A stretch of 49,624 nucleotides of DNA from Umezawaea endophytica (GCF_025061645.1 NZ_JANYMP010000005.1:92534-142157), one strand, 5' to 3'; positions 34,402 through 43,351 are shown, numbered from the stretch's first letter. Notes: generated from the letters alone by a model not told the origin. Made by a program: numbers and translations.

Positions 34402-35313
34402 TCAGCCCAGCTTCATCTGCCTGCGCAGCACGCGATCCAGGAGTCGGTCGGGCATGAACCGCACGAGCCGGACCAGCACGGCGGCGTCGCGGCCGACCGT
34501 GTAGCGCGTGCGCGGCTTCCGCGCGGTGATGGCCCGCGAGACCACCGCGGCGGCGCTCTCGGGTTCGACGCCGTCCTTCCCGAAGGCCTCGATCTGGCCG
34601 AGGAACGCGGTCGTCAGCTTGTCGTAGCGGACGTGCTGGTCGGGGGTCATGGCCTCGGCCAGCCGGGTGGCGGTGGCGACCCCGCTCTCGTTCATGGCGG
34701 TCCGGACGGCGCCGGGGACGACGACCACGACCCGCACGCCGAACTCCTCGACCTCGCGGCGCAGCGCGTCGCTGACGGCCTCCATGGCGAACTTCGCGGC
34801 GGCGTACGGGCCGAAGCTCGGCATGGCGACCTTGCCGCCGACCGACCCGATGTTGACGATCCGGCCGCCGTGCGCGTGCAGGGCGGGCAGCAGCGCCTGG
34901 ATCACCGCGATCTGCCCGAAGACGCCGACCTCGAACTGCCGCCGCCACTCGGTCAGCGCCAGCGCCTCCACCGCCGCGTTGACCGCGATGCCCGCGTTGT
35001 TGACCACCGCCCGCAGCGGCCGCCCGCCGGGGTCCCGCGCCACCCGTTCGGCCAGCGCGGCCACGTGGGCCTCGCTGGTGATGTCGAGGATGACCGGCTC
35101 GACGTTCTCGGCGGCCAGGCGGTCGGCGTCGACCTGTCGGCGCACGCCCGCCAGGACGTGGAAGCCGTCGGCGGCGAGGCGCTTCGCGGTCGCCCGGCCG
35201 ATGCCGGTGGAGGCGCCGGTCACCACCACCAGTTCCGCGGCCCTCCCCTGGGTCCGTGGTGGGCGGGTGGTGCGGGGCGTGGGCCGTTCGTCGGCGTGCT
35301 GCGGTCGGTTCAT
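34402..35313 (-). CDS. Short-chain dehydrogenase/reductase
   Basis: SDR of about 303 residues. VVVTGASTGIGRATAKRLA is the cofactor loop; NNAGIAVNAA, NIGSVGGKVAMPSFGPYAAAKFAMEAV gives catalytic Ser, Tyr and Lys. The C-terminus (ITARKPRTRYTVGRDAAVLVRLVRFMPDRLLDRVL) is that of the DltE/oxidoreductase-type SDRs that act on lipids or ketones. A low-complexity N-terminal tail precedes the Rossmann fold; ATG 35313 or GTG 35322 are both possible. Divergent from the second XRE/MmyB gene, with a palindrome between. Confidence 0.88.
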   Translation of the reverse strand: MNRPQHADERPTPRTTRPPRTQGRAAELVVVTGASTGIGRATAKRLAADGFHVLAGVRRQVDADRLAAENVEPVILDITSEAHVAALAERVARDPGGRPLRAVVNNAGIAVNAAVEALALTEWRRQFEVGVFGQIAVIQALLPALHAHGGRIVNIGSVGGKVAMPSFGPYAAAKFAMEAVSDALRREVEEFGVRVVVVVPGAVRTAMNESGVATATRLAEAMTPDQHVRYDKLTTAFLGQIEAFGKDGVEPESAAAVVSRAITARKPRTRYTVGRDAAVLVRLVRFMPDRLLDRVLRRQMKLG

Positions 35314-35361
35314 GCGGTCCACCGTCCACCGCCGGGTTCGGCGGTGGCAGCCACGGATCGT

Positions 35362-35382
35362 CCTGGTACAGCCGGTACCAGG
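35362..35382. promoter_or_regulatory. Palindrome CCTGGTAC-N5-GTACCAGG between SDR and XRE genes
   Basis: Perfect eight-base arms in the 101-base divergent gap. Likely operator for the adjacent XRE/MmyB protein controlling itself and the SDR. Confidence 0.6.
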
Positions 35383-35414
35383 CTGCGTCCGGAGTCCTGC
35401 GCGACACTGGGCGG

Positions 35415-36251
35415 ATGAACGACCTGGGTTCCGCGCTCCGCGCCTGGCGAGACCGGCTCGCCCCCGAGGCGGTCGGGTTCACGCACAACTCGCCGCGCCG
35501 CGCCCGCGGGCTGCGGCGGGAGGAACTGGCCGTCCTGGCGGGCATCTCCATCGAGTACGTGGTCCGGCTCGAGCAGGGCCGGGCCACGACCCCGTCGGCG
35601 CAGGTGTGCTCGGCACTGGCCCGCGCGCTGCGGCTGTCCGACGAGGAGCAGGCCCACCTCATGCGCCTGGCGGGCCACACCGCGGACCCGAACCGGATAC
35701 CGAGGCTGATACCGGGGAGCGTGCACCGGATCATGGACCAGCTCGCCGGGCACCCGCTGTCGGTCTACGACGCCACGTGGCAGCTCCTGCACTGGAACCC
35801 GCTGTTCGCGGCGACCTTCGGCGACCCCTCCGCCCTGTCCCCCGACGACCGCAACCTGCTGCTGCGGCAGTTCGAGGGCAAGACCAGCCGGGTGCGGTTC
35901 ACCCCGGCCGAACTGGCCTCGTTCGAGTCGTCGCTGGTGGCGGACCTGCGGGCCACCACCAGCCGGTACCCGGACGACCAGGACCTCGACGCGCTGATCA
36001 GGCGGCTGGACCGCGGCGCGCGCTTCCGCGAGCTGTGGGCGCTCCGGACGGTCGCCGCCCACCAGAGCGGGCACAAGGTCGTCGAGCACCCCGAGGTCGG
36101 CCCGGTCGACCTGGACTCCGACACCCTCACCACGCAGGGCTCGAACCTGCGCGTGGTCGTGTACACACCACGTCCCGGAACGGACGCCCGGAGCAAGCTC
36201 GACCTCCTCGCCGCCATCGGCACCCAGGAGCTGTCACCACGGGCCGACTGA
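35415..36251 (+). CDS. XRE family regulator with MmyB-like ligand domain
   Basis: Regulator of 278 residues. HTH: RRARGLRREELAVLAGISIEYVVRLEQGRATTPS (about 28-62). MmyB-like domain from about 105: LSVYDATWQLLHWNPLFAATFG, then HPEVGPVDLDSDTLTTQGSNLRVVVYTPRPGTDARSKLDLL. Same architecture as the protein at 31308 but only moderately similar. A palindrome lies 33 bases upstream of the ATG. Probably controls the divergent SDR. Confidence 0.92.
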   Translation: MNDLGSALRAWRDRLAPEAVGFTHNSPRRARGLRREELAVLAGISIEYVVRLEQGRATTPSAQVCSALARALRLSDEEQAHLMRLAGHTADPNRIPRLIPGSVHRIMDQLAGHPLSVYDATWQLLHWNPLFAATFGDPSALSPDDRNLLLRQFEGKTSRVRFTPAELASFESSLVADLRATTSRYPDDQDLDALIRRLDRGARFRELWALRTVAAHQSGHKVVEHPEVGPVDLDSDTLTTQGSNLRVVVYTPRPGTDARSKLDLLAAIGTQELSPRAD

Positions 36252-36259
36252 TCCGCCGC

Positions 36260-37525
36260 TCACGCCCGCATGACCGCGGCGATGGGGATGCGGGCGGCGC
36301 GGATCGCGGGGACCAGCCCGCCGAGCACCCCGGCGGCCACTCCCGCGACCACCCCGGCGACACCGGCCTGCCACGGGAACGAGATGCCTTGCAGCGCCGG
36401 GTAGCTCGGGCCGAGCAGGGCCGACCCGACCTTCACCCCCGCGGCGCCCGTGCCAATCGCCGCCACGGCGGTCAGCAGCCCGGTCAGCAGCGTCTCCGCG
36501 AGCACGATGCCCGCCAGCAGCAGGCGCGACGTGCCGACGGCGCGGCGCAGGGCCAGTTCCTCGACGCGCTCGCCGACCGTCGCGAGGCCGACGTTCAGGA
36601 TGCCCGCGACGCCGATCAGCAGCACCAGCGCCGCCATCCCCAGGAAGATCAGCCGCACCAGGGAGAGTTGGCCCTCCAACTCCTCCCGCGAGTCGATCGG
36701 GTGCGCGTCCAGCTCGTCCGCGGGCACGCCGACGCCGATCAGCCGGGAGCGCAGCGTCTGCACGAGGTCGGTCGCTGAGGGCGACAGCATCACCTGGACG
36801 CGGGAGCCGCCGCGGGACGTGTCGGCGTTCGACGAGCCGGGCGGCCACGTGCGCAACTCGTCCATCCGCACGTAGACCGAGGGCCGCGGGCTGCCGTCCT
36901 CGACCACGCCGACCACCTGCGGCGTGACGTGGACCGCCGCGCCGGGCAGCGCCATCTCGCCGGGGACCCGGTGCCGCCGCAGGCCGATCGCCGCCTCCTC
37001 GTTCACCACGATCCTCGGGGCCAGCGCCGGTGCCGAGGCGAAGTCCAACCACTGCCCCGAGACCTGGCGGAACGGCCGGAACCCGCGGACGTCGCCGGTG
37101 AGGGCTTCGAGCTGCACCTCGATCGCCTGGCCGTCCGGTTTGCCGGAGCCGCCCTCCGGACCGCCGACGCGCGGGTGGTCGAACGGCACCGCCCCGTCGT
37201 TGATCGGGCGCACGCCGGGCTCGCCGATGATCGCGTTCATGCCGACCACGGCCACCCCGTCGGACCTGCCGGCCAGCGTCCGCTCCACCACCCCGAGCGC
37301 CGGTTCCTCCTGGGGCACGAACATCTGGAGCGTGCCGTCCTTGCCGCGGGTCAGCTCGACGCCGGAGAGCATCGCGCGTTCGGCGATCTCGGCGCCCGCC
37401 TGCACCGTCAGCACCGCGAGCACCCCGAGGAACAGGCTGGTCATCGACAGGAACGTGCGCAGCTTGCGGGCGCGGATGCCCTGACCGCCGATGACGAGCG
37501 CCGAGCGCAGCTTCCCGGAGCCCAT
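36260..37525 (-). CDS. FtsX/MacB-type ABC transporter permease
   Basis: Permease of 421 residues with the MacB layout: one N-terminal helix (about 28-48, after IRARKLRTFLSM), a large extracytoplasmic MacB_PCD domain (about 50-285), then three C-terminal helices of the FtsX domain. GVAGILNVGLATVGERVEELALRRAVGTSRL is the family signature. MacB-type transporters work by mechanotransmission with a periplasmic or extracytoplasmic adaptor. Start ATG overlaps the upstream ATPase stop by one base. Last gene of the export operon. Confidence 0.9.
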   Translation of the reverse strand: MGSGKLRSALVIGGQGIRARKLRTFLSMTSLFLGVLAVLTVQAGAEIAERAMLSGVELTRGKDGTLQMFVPQEEPALGVVERTLAGRSDGVAVVGMNAIIGEPGVRPINDGAVPFDHPRVGGPEGGSGKPDGQAIEVQLEALTGDVRGFRPFRQVSGQWLDFASAPALAPRIVVNEEAAIGLRRHRVPGEMALPGAAVHVTPQVVGVVEDGSPRPSVYVRMDELRTWPPGSSNADTSRGGSRVQVMLSPSATDLVQTLRSRLIGVGVPADELDAHPIDSREELEGQLSLVRLIFLGMAALVLLIGVAGILNVGLATVGERVEELALRRAVGTSRLLLAGIVLAETLLTGLLTAVAAIGTGAAGVKVGSALLGPSYPALQGISFPWQAGVAGVVAGVAAGVLGGLVPAIRAARIPIAAVMRA

Positions 37526-38199
37526 CAGGCGAACCGCCCTTCGCGCAGTTCGAGGACGTCGTCCATCTTGCGTGCGTGGTCGCGGTCGTGCGTGACCAGC
37601 ACCAGGCCGCAGCCCCGGCTGGTGGCGTCGCGCAGCACGTCGACGACGAGGGCGCCGGTCTCGGTGTCCAGCGCGCCGGTCGGCTCGTCCGCGAGCAGCA
37701 CGCGCGGTTCGCGGACCAGTGCCCGTGCGATGGCGACGCGCTGCTGCTCGCCGCCGGACAGCCTGGGTGGCCGGTGCTCGGCGAGGTGCGCGATGCCGAC
37801 CAGGTCCAGTGCCGCCATCACCCGCGCCCTGCGCTTGCCCCTGGGGAGCCATCCCTGGCCGTTGACGAACGCCATCGCCACGTTCTGCGCCGCGGTGAGG
37901 TGCTTGAGCAGGAAGAAGCGCTGGAACACGAAGCCGAACTCCGCGCTGCGCAACGCCGCCGCCCGCTGTTCGGGAAGACGGGTGATGTCCTTGTCCCCCA
38001 ACAGGTAGCGCCCGCCGTCGGCCCGGTCGAACAGGCCGAGGACGCTGAGCAGGGTGCTCTTGCCCGAGCCGGACCGGCCGAGGATCGCGACGCTGCGCCC
38101 CGCGTGCAGGGTGAGGTCCACCCCGGACAGGATCGAGCGCGGCTCCCCCTGGCCCTTCAAGGTCTTGGTGATGCCGGTCAGGTGGATCAACGGTGTCAT
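37525..38199 (-). CDS. MacB/LolD-type ABC ATPase
   Basis: ATPase of 224 residues, only a nucleotide-binding domain. Walker A GRSGSGKSTLL (about 40), signature LSGGEQQRVAIARALVREPRVLLADEPTGALDTETG (signature plus Walker B) and LVTHDRDHARKMDDVLELREG. The ADEPTGALD segment places it in the MacB/LolD group. It overlaps the adaptor stop by four bases upstream and the permease start downstream. Confidence 0.93.
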   Translation of the reverse strand: MTPLIHLTGITKTLKGQGEPRSILSGVDLTLHAGRSVAILGRSGSGKSTLLSVLGLFDRADGGRYLLGDKDITRLPEQRAAALRSAEFGFVFQRFFLLKHLTAAQNVAMAFVNGQGWLPRGKRRARVMAALDLVGIAHLAEHRPPRLSGGEQQRVAIARALVREPRVLLADEPTGALDTETGALVVDVLRDATSRGCGLVLVTHDRDHARKMDDVLELREGRFA

Positions 38200-39131
38200 C
38201 GTCGCTGTCCCGTCGGGGTCGTGGCGCCGTCCTGGGCGGGATCGGGCAGGTCGGGTCCGGGCACGGCCAGTTCCTCGTCGCCGGTGAGACCGGAGGTCAC
38301 CTCGACGACCTGGCCGTCGGTGAGGCCGAGCACCACGTCGGTCGTCCGGCGCGAGCCGTCCGGCAGGAGCACGTCGACCCTGCCCCGGTCCCGCCTGCCC
38401 GCGACCGCCTCGACCGGGACGGCGAGCGCGTTCGCCGACCGGCCGGTGACCAGTTCCACCGAGGCCGAGGCCCCGTTGATCAGCGTCACGTCACCGGGAG
38501 CGGCGCAGACGACGCGCAGGCCGGTGGCCGCGCTGCGCGACGCGGGCTCCCCCGACGGCTCCGGGGTCGACTCGGGCGCCGTGCCCGCGGGCAGGGCCGC
38601 GATGGTGCCGAGCACGGCGCACGGGAACGGGCCCGGACCGTTCTCGATCTGCGCGCGCACGTCCGAGGTGGCGCCCGAGACCTGGTACGCCTGGCCCGCG
38701 TCGAGGCCGGCCACGATGCCGTAACCGGTGTGCTCCGCCGACGCGATCGGCATGCCCGCGGTGACCGTCGCCCCGTCGTCCACGAGCCGTCCCGCGAACA
38801 CCGTGCCCGCCGGGATCTCGACGGGGTGGGCCGTCCCGTCCGCCGAGACGGTGGCGACGCGAACCGGTGTGGTCGAGGGGGTGTCGGAGGCGGGCAGGTC
38901 GACGAAGCGGACCTTCCCGGCCACCGGCGCGACCAGCCCGATCGTCGGCCGCATCGTCACCGTCCCGGCCAGCGACAAGGTCGTGGTGAGGTCTTTCCTG
39001 GTCGGCTTCACCCTGGTCAGCGCCGTGCCCCGCGGCGAGAGGTCGGGGTTCGCCCCGTCCGGTCCGGTCGCCTGGCAGGCGGTGGTGGTCATCAGCAACG
39101 CGCACAGGGGCGCGATGGCGTTGACGCGCAT
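38196..39131 (-). CDS. Exported adaptor lipoprotein (MacA/HlyD-like)
   Basis: Protein of about 311 residues with a lipoprotein-like signal (LCALLMTTTAC, Cys about 19). LTTTLSLAGTVTMRPTIGLVAPVAGKV begins the barrel-sandwich hybrid, and ANALAVPVEAV plus DVVLGLTDGQVVEVTSGLTGDEEL are the beta-barrel and membrane-proximal elements of membrane-fusion proteins. No coiled-coil hairpin of normal length is visible, as in many Gram-positive adaptors. ATG at 39131 has GAGAGGA upstream. It should link the permeases to substrates outside the membrane. Confidence 0.85.
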   Translation of the reverse strand: MRVNAIAPLCALLMTTTACQATGPDGANPDLSPRGTALTRVKPTRKDLTTTLSLAGTVTMRPTIGLVAPVAGKVRFVDLPASDTPSTTPVRVATVSADGTAHPVEIPAGTVFAGRLVDDGATVTAGMPIASAEHTGYGIVAGLDAGQAYQVSGATSDVRAQIENGPGPFPCAVLGTIAALPAGTAPESTPEPSGEPASRSAATGLRVVCAAPGDVTLINGASASVELVTGRSANALAVPVEAVAGRRDRGRVDVLLPDGSRRTTDVVLGLTDGQVVEVTSGLTGDEELAVPGPDLPDPAQDGATTPTGQRR

Positions 39132-39152
39132 CGAAGTCCTCTCCATGTCCGG

Positions 39153-41327
39153 CTAGTCCCCGTGGGGGTGGGTCGTGGCCGTGACGCCTCGGAGCGCCAC
39201 CCCGCAGGCCGTGGCCGCGATCAGCGAGACGAGGAGCCCCGCGGCGGCGGGCGCGGCGATCCACGGCGTCAGCGGCGTGTCCAGGTCGTGCGGGAGGCCC
39301 GGTGTGACGGACAGCAGCCCCAGCCCGACGCCGAAGCCCGCGCCGCAGGCGAGGAGCGTCGACGCGAACACCGGCAGCACGACCTCGCGCCGCAGCACCC
39401 TGCGCAGCAGGGGGACGGGGGTCCCGGCCACCACCAGCGCGCTGAACGTCCGCCGCCGGTCGATCACCGAGCCCACGGCGGACACCGCCGCGCCCGAACC
39501 GCCGAGCAGCGCGGCGATCACCAGCCCGATCACCACCGCGCGGCGGAGGTCCTCCAGGATCGTGGCGCCCACCGCGTCGGCGCGTTCGCCGTCCTGCAAC
39601 GACACCCCCGGTATCGCCCGCACGAGTGCGGTGTGGACGGTGTCGCGGTTCTCGGGTGTGGTCAGCACCGCCACGCTGTTCGGCCGCGCCGCCACCGTCG
39701 GGACGAGTTCCGGGTCGACGACGACGTAGGAGGCGCTCCGGTGGGCGCGGACCTCGACGCCCACGGGCAGTTCGACCTTCGCCGAGCCCTGGCTCCCGGC
39801 CACCCGGAGTGGACGGCTGGTGTCCAGCGGCTGCGGGGCGTACACCGCGGGCCCCGGTGCGCAGGTGAGTCCGGTGAGGACCTTCGCGACGTCCGCGCAC
39901 CGGCCGACCAGCGCGGAGTTCGACCGGCCGCCCGCCGTCAGCAGCCCGGTGACCATCGGCAGGACCGGCGCGTCCGTCGCCGAGCGCAGCGCGTCGATCC
40001 GGCCGGGGTCGGTGATGTCGTGCGCGACGATCGCGTCCGGCGACCACGTCCCGTCGTCGAAGCGGACCTGCCGCTCCAGCGCCGTCACCATGGTCAGCGC
40101 CAGCGATCCGGTGAACACGGCGATGACCACGCCCGCCGAGCCGCGGAACGCCGCGACCGGGTCGCCGACGAGCCGCCGTCCCGCGAGCAGCGTCGCCGGT
40201 CCGCGCCAGCACCCGACGAAGAGCCGCCCGACCAGCCACGTCACCACCGGCCCGGTGAACACCAAGGCCAGCGCGACCCCGGCGACACCCGCCAGCACCA
40301 CCTCGAACCGCCTCGGCCCACCGACCTCCCGCGCGACCGCGATGCCCGCGAAGAACAGCGCGAACGCCCCGCACCCGATGAGCAGCCGCCGCCACCGCAC
40401 CACGCGGACCCTCACCTCTCCCGGCGCACGGGCGACGACCCTCCAGTGCCCCAGCACGGCGGCGCCCACGACCAGCACCGGCGCGCACACCGCCGCGACG
40501 AAAGCCACCAGCGGGTCGGGCGCGAAGTCGGCGGGGAACCAGGTGCCGCCCTCCCACGGGACCAGCGCGGCGAGGTGGCTCGACGGCCAGGCCAGCGCCA
40601 CGCCGAGCGCGCTGCCGACGACTGCCCCGACGGCGATCTCCACCGCGATCACCACGACGGCCTGGCGCGGCGTGGCGCCCGCCAGCCGCAGGGCCGTGAG
40701 GCGGTGTTCCCGTTTGGCGGCGGTGAGCCGCCCGACCGACGCGACGAGCACCAGGCAGGGCACCACCAGCACCACCAGACCGATCCTGGTGAGCAGGAAC
40801 AGCGCCGTGCCCGACTCGTCCACCTCCACGCTCGACCCGAGCAGGTCGCGGACGTGGCGGCCATCGACCGCGCCCGGCGGGTGGCCGACGATCGCGACCA
40901 GCTCGTCCGGGAACCGCAGCGCTCCCTCACCCAGCAGACCGACGACGGCGCCGGGGAAGCGGTCGCCGAGCCTCGCCGCGGGCACGGTGCCCACCAGGTC
41001 GGCGAGCGCGGGTGAGAGCACCACCTCGCCGGGGCCGGGCAGGCGCGGAATCCCCTGGGCCACGGCGACTTCCCCCGGTTCGGCCGACGCGACGTCGAAG
41101 CGCGCGATCAGCCTGCCGCCGAACTCGTCCGCGGTGGACGCGACCGTCACGGACCCCTCCGGGCCCGCCTCCCGCCACGCGACGCGGTCCTTCCGCGCCT
41201 CCAGGGCGTTCGGCGCCGCGAGCAGCCAGAGGACGAGCAGGACGCCCACGGCCACGCCGGAGGCGATGAGCGCGGCGGAGACCCGGCCGCGCCGGTCCCC
41301 GCGGAACAGGGTGATCGCGAGCCTCAC
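39153..41327 (-). CDS. Large FtsX-like ABC permease (two FtsX modules)
   Basis: Membrane protein of 724 residues with about ten helices. An N-terminal helix (RVSAALIASGVAVGVLLVLWLLA) is followed by an extracytoplasmic domain, a first FtsX module (about 200-300, REHRLTALRLAGATPRQAVVVIA), a second external domain, and a second FtsX module at the C-terminus (DRRRTFSALVVAGTPVPLLRRVLRREVVLP). This type is usually paired with its own ATPase, which is missing here. The GTG start overlaps the stop of a 32-residue upstream open frame (GTGA). It lies first in the export operon, divergent from the two-component system. Confidence 0.88.
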   Translation of the reverse strand: MRLAITLFRGDRRGRVSAALIASGVAVGVLLVLWLLAAPNALEARKDRVAWREAGPEGSVTVASTADEFGGRLIARFDVASAEPGEVAVAQGIPRLPGPGEVVLSPALADLVGTVPAARLGDRFPGAVVGLLGEGALRFPDELVAIVGHPPGAVDGRHVRDLLGSSVEVDESGTALFLLTRIGLVVLVVPCLVLVASVGRLTAAKREHRLTALRLAGATPRQAVVVIAVEIAVGAVVGSALGVALAWPSSHLAALVPWEGGTWFPADFAPDPLVAFVAAVCAPVLVVGAAVLGHWRVVARAPGEVRVRVVRWRRLLIGCGAFALFFAGIAVAREVGGPRRFEVVLAGVAGVALALVFTGPVVTWLVGRLFVGCWRGPATLLAGRRLVGDPVAAFRGSAGVVIAVFTGSLALTMVTALERQVRFDDGTWSPDAIVAHDITDPGRIDALRSATDAPVLPMVTGLLTAGGRSNSALVGRCADVAKVLTGLTCAPGPAVYAPQPLDTSRPLRVAGSQGSAKVELPVGVEVRAHRSASYVVVDPELVPTVAARPNSVAVLTTPENRDTVHTALVRAIPGVSLQDGERADAVGATILEDLRRAVVIGLVIAALLGGSGAAVSAVGSVIDRRRTFSALVVAGTPVPLLRRVLRREVVLPVFASTLLACGAGFGVGLGLLSVTPGLPHDLDTPLTPWIAAPAAAGLLVSLIAATACGVALRGVTATTHPHGD

Positions 41328-41422
41328 GCGGGACCACCGTCCCGGAGCCGGACCACCGGGTCCCGCTCCACGTCCACCCCGCCGACGGCGGGCTCGACCG
41401 ATCCACTCGACACCGGACTCAT
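41324..41422 (-). pseudogene. Short upstream open frame, possible ATPase remnant
   Basis: Thirty-two codons ending VVRLRDGGPA and stopping inside the permease GTG (GTGA). The ending resembles both termini of MacB-type ATPases (PVVRLRD at the start, VVRLRDGR at the end), and ATPase genes normally occupy exactly this coupled position. It may be what is left after deletion of the permease's own ATPase, or a short leader peptide. Weak evidence. Confidence 0.3.
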
Positions 41423-41517
41423 GCCGTGGATCCTGTCGAGCGGGCGGCGGTCCCCGCCTCGGTCGACCCGCCATTCCGGGTCGGTCAGGTGACCGAGGTG
41501 GGAGGTGGGCGGAATCA

Positions 41518-41524
41518 GTACCGT
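41518..41524 (+). promoter_or_regulatory. -10 box (TACCGT) of the sensor kinase, leaderless
   Basis: TACCGT ends about seven bases before the ATG at 41532 with no ribosome site between. Confidence 0.4.
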
Positions 41525-41531
41525 TTCCACT

Positions 41532-42650
41532 ATGGACGGATTTCGCAGGCAGTGGCCGACCGTGCTCGCGCTCGGCGCGCTGCTCGTGACGGAACTGGTC
41601 TGGCTGGTGCCCGTTCGCGGCCCGGCGATCTGGTCGTGGCTGCTGTCCCTGCCCGTCTGCGTGGCCGCGGTCACCGCCCACCGCTTCCCGGCCGCGTCGA
41701 CGGCGGTGGCCGCCACGTCGGTGGTGCTGGCCTCGTTCGCCGATCAGGCGGGCAGCCACCAGTCGGAAGCCGCGTTCGGCCTGCTGTCGCTCTCCGAGAC
41801 CGCGGCGTGCATGGCACTGGTCGCCGCCGTGGTGCGGTACGCGGCCTTGAGGACGGCCGTCACGAGCGTGGGCGTGCTCATGGCGGTGAGCCTGCACGCG
41901 GCGGTGGCGCGCGACCTGTCCTGGACGGAGTCGAACATCGTCGGGTCGTTGCTGCTGGGTGTGGTCGCGGTGGGGACAGGCCGGTACTTCCGGGCGCGGG
42001 ACGCCGAACGCGAGCGCGTGCTGTCCGCCTCGGTGTCCGGCGCGCAGCGCGAGGAGCGCATCGCGCTGGCCCGCGAACTGCACGACGTCGTCGCGCACTA
42101 CGTGACCGGCATGCTGGTGCAGGCGCAGGCCGCGCTGGACGTGGCCGACGAGGACCCGAAGGCGGCGCACCGGCTGCTGCCCGGCATCATCGACAGCGGG
42201 ACGACGGCGGTGGGCGCGATGCGCAGGCTCGTCGGCACGCTGCGCGAGGGCGGCCCGGAGGTGGCGACGACCGACCTCGGCGCCGACGTCCTGGCCGTCG
42301 TCGAACGCTCCCGCGACCAGGGTCTGCCGGTCCGGCTGCGTATCGACCTCCCACCCGAACTGCCGCCCGAGCTGGGCCGGTCCGTGCTGCGGCTGGTCCA
42401 GGAGTCGCTGACCAACGCGCACAAGCACGCCGTCGAGGCGACCGAGGTCGCCGTGGAGCTGTCCCGGACACCGACGGCGCTGCGCGTGGTCGTGACCGAC
42501 GACGGCAGGCAGGCGTCGACGCGGGCCTCGGGCTACGGCCTGGTCGGCATGCGGGAGCGGGTCGACATCCTGGGCGGGCGGTTCTCCGCCGGTCCCGGCG
42601 AGACCGGGTGGCGGGTCCTCGCCGAACTGCCGTGGGAGGGGCGCGGGTGA
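41532..42650 (+). CDS. NarL-family sensor histidine kinase (HisKA_3)
   Basis: Membrane kinase of 372 residues. About five helices in residues 12-150 form the sensor without a sizeable external loop, suggesting it senses membrane or cell-wall stress. The HisKA_3 dimerisation helix reads EERIALARELHDVVAHYVTGMLVQAQAAL with phospho-acceptor His about 184. The HATPase has QESLTNAHKHA (N box) and GYGLVGMRERVDILGG (G box). Coupled to the response regulator by GTGA overlap and divergent from the MacAB-like operon, its probable target. Confidence 0.92.
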   Translation: MDGFRRQWPTVLALGALLVTELVWLVPVRGPAIWSWLLSLPVCVAAVTAHRFPAASTAVAATSVVLASFADQAGSHQSEAAFGLLSLSETAACMALVAAVVRYAALRTAVTSVGVLMAVSLHAAVARDLSWTESNIVGSLLLGVVAVGTGRYFRARDAERERVLSASVSGAQREERIALARELHDVVAHYVTGMLVQAQAALDVADEDPKAAHRLLPGIIDSGTTAVGAMRRLVGTLREGGPEVATTDLGADVLAVVERSRDQGLPVRLRIDLPPELPPELGRSVLRLVQESLTNAHKHAVEATEVAVELSRTPTALRVVVTDDGRQASTRASGYGLVGMRERVDILGGRFSAGPGETGWRVLAELPWEGRG

Positions 42651-43273
42651 TCTCGGTCCTGATAGCCGACGACCAGGAGATGGTGCGCGTCGGGTTCCGG
42701 ATGATCCTGGAGAAGCGCCCGGACATCACCGTCGTCGCCGACGTCGCGGACGGGGTCGCGGCCGTCACGACGGCCCGCGAACTGCGGCCGGACGTGTGCC
42801 TGGTGGACATCCGGATGCCGGGGCTCGACGGGCTGGAGGTGACGAGGCAGCTCTCGCCGACGTCGAAGATCGTCGTCGTGACGACCTTCGGCCTGGACGA
42901 GTACGTGCACACCGCGCTCCAGCACGGGGCCAGCGGGTTCCTGACCAAGGAGGCGGGCCCCGAACTGCTGGTGGAGGCCGTCCGGGCGGCGGCGCAGGGC
43001 AACGCGCTGATCTCGCCCCAGATCACCCTGCGGCTGCTGGAGCGGTTCACCCGACCGGGCGAGAAGGTCGAGCGGCACAAGCTCACGGCGCGGGAGCAGG
43101 ACGTCGTGCGCGAGGTGGCGCGCGGCCTCACGAACCAGGAGATCGCCGTCGCGCTCCACATGTCGCTGTCCACGGTGAAGACGCACCTGACCTCGGTGCT
43201 GGCCAAGCTCGGCGCGCGCAACCGCGTCGAGATCGCGTCCTGGGCCTGGCGGGTGGGCCTCGCCGGGTCGTGA
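42647..43273 (+). CDS. NarL/LuxR-type response regulator
   Basis: Regulator of 208 residues. Receiver domain: ADDQEMVR acidic pocket, phospho-acceptor Asp about 54 in CLVDIRMPGLDG, Thr in VVTTF and Lys in FLTKEAG. LuxR-type HTH at the C-terminus: LTAREQDVVREVARGLTNQEIAVALHMSLSTVKTHLTSVLAKL. GTG start overlaps the kinase stop. Expected to activate or repress the divergent efflux operon. Confidence 0.94.
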   Translation: MISVLIADDQEMVRVGFRMILEKRPDITVVADVADGVAAVTTARELRPDVCLVDIRMPGLDGLEVTRQLSPTSKIVVVTTFGLDEYVHTALQHGASGFLTKEAGPELLVEAVRAAAQGNALISPQITLRLLERFTRPGEKVERHKLTAREQDVVREVARGLTNQEIAVALHMSLSTVKTHLTSVLAKLGARNRVEIASWAWRVGLAGS

Positions 43274-43331
43274 CCGCCGCGCGGCCGGGCCCCCGCTCCA
43301 CGGAAGGGTGATTCACCGGAATTCCGAACCG

Positions 43332-43351
43332 TCTCCGAATATCTGCGGAGA
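43332..43351 (+). terminator. Hairpin after the response regulator
   Basis: TCTCCG-N8-CGGAGA, six-base arms, 59 bases after the stop in a 190-base gap between convergent genes. Possible terminator. Confidence 0.35.

Noticed and set aside
38491-40557. 688-codon minus-strand frame across the adaptor and large permease genes
   Set aside because: It is a frame-shifted shadow; both true genes have clear signal or membrane segments in another frame.
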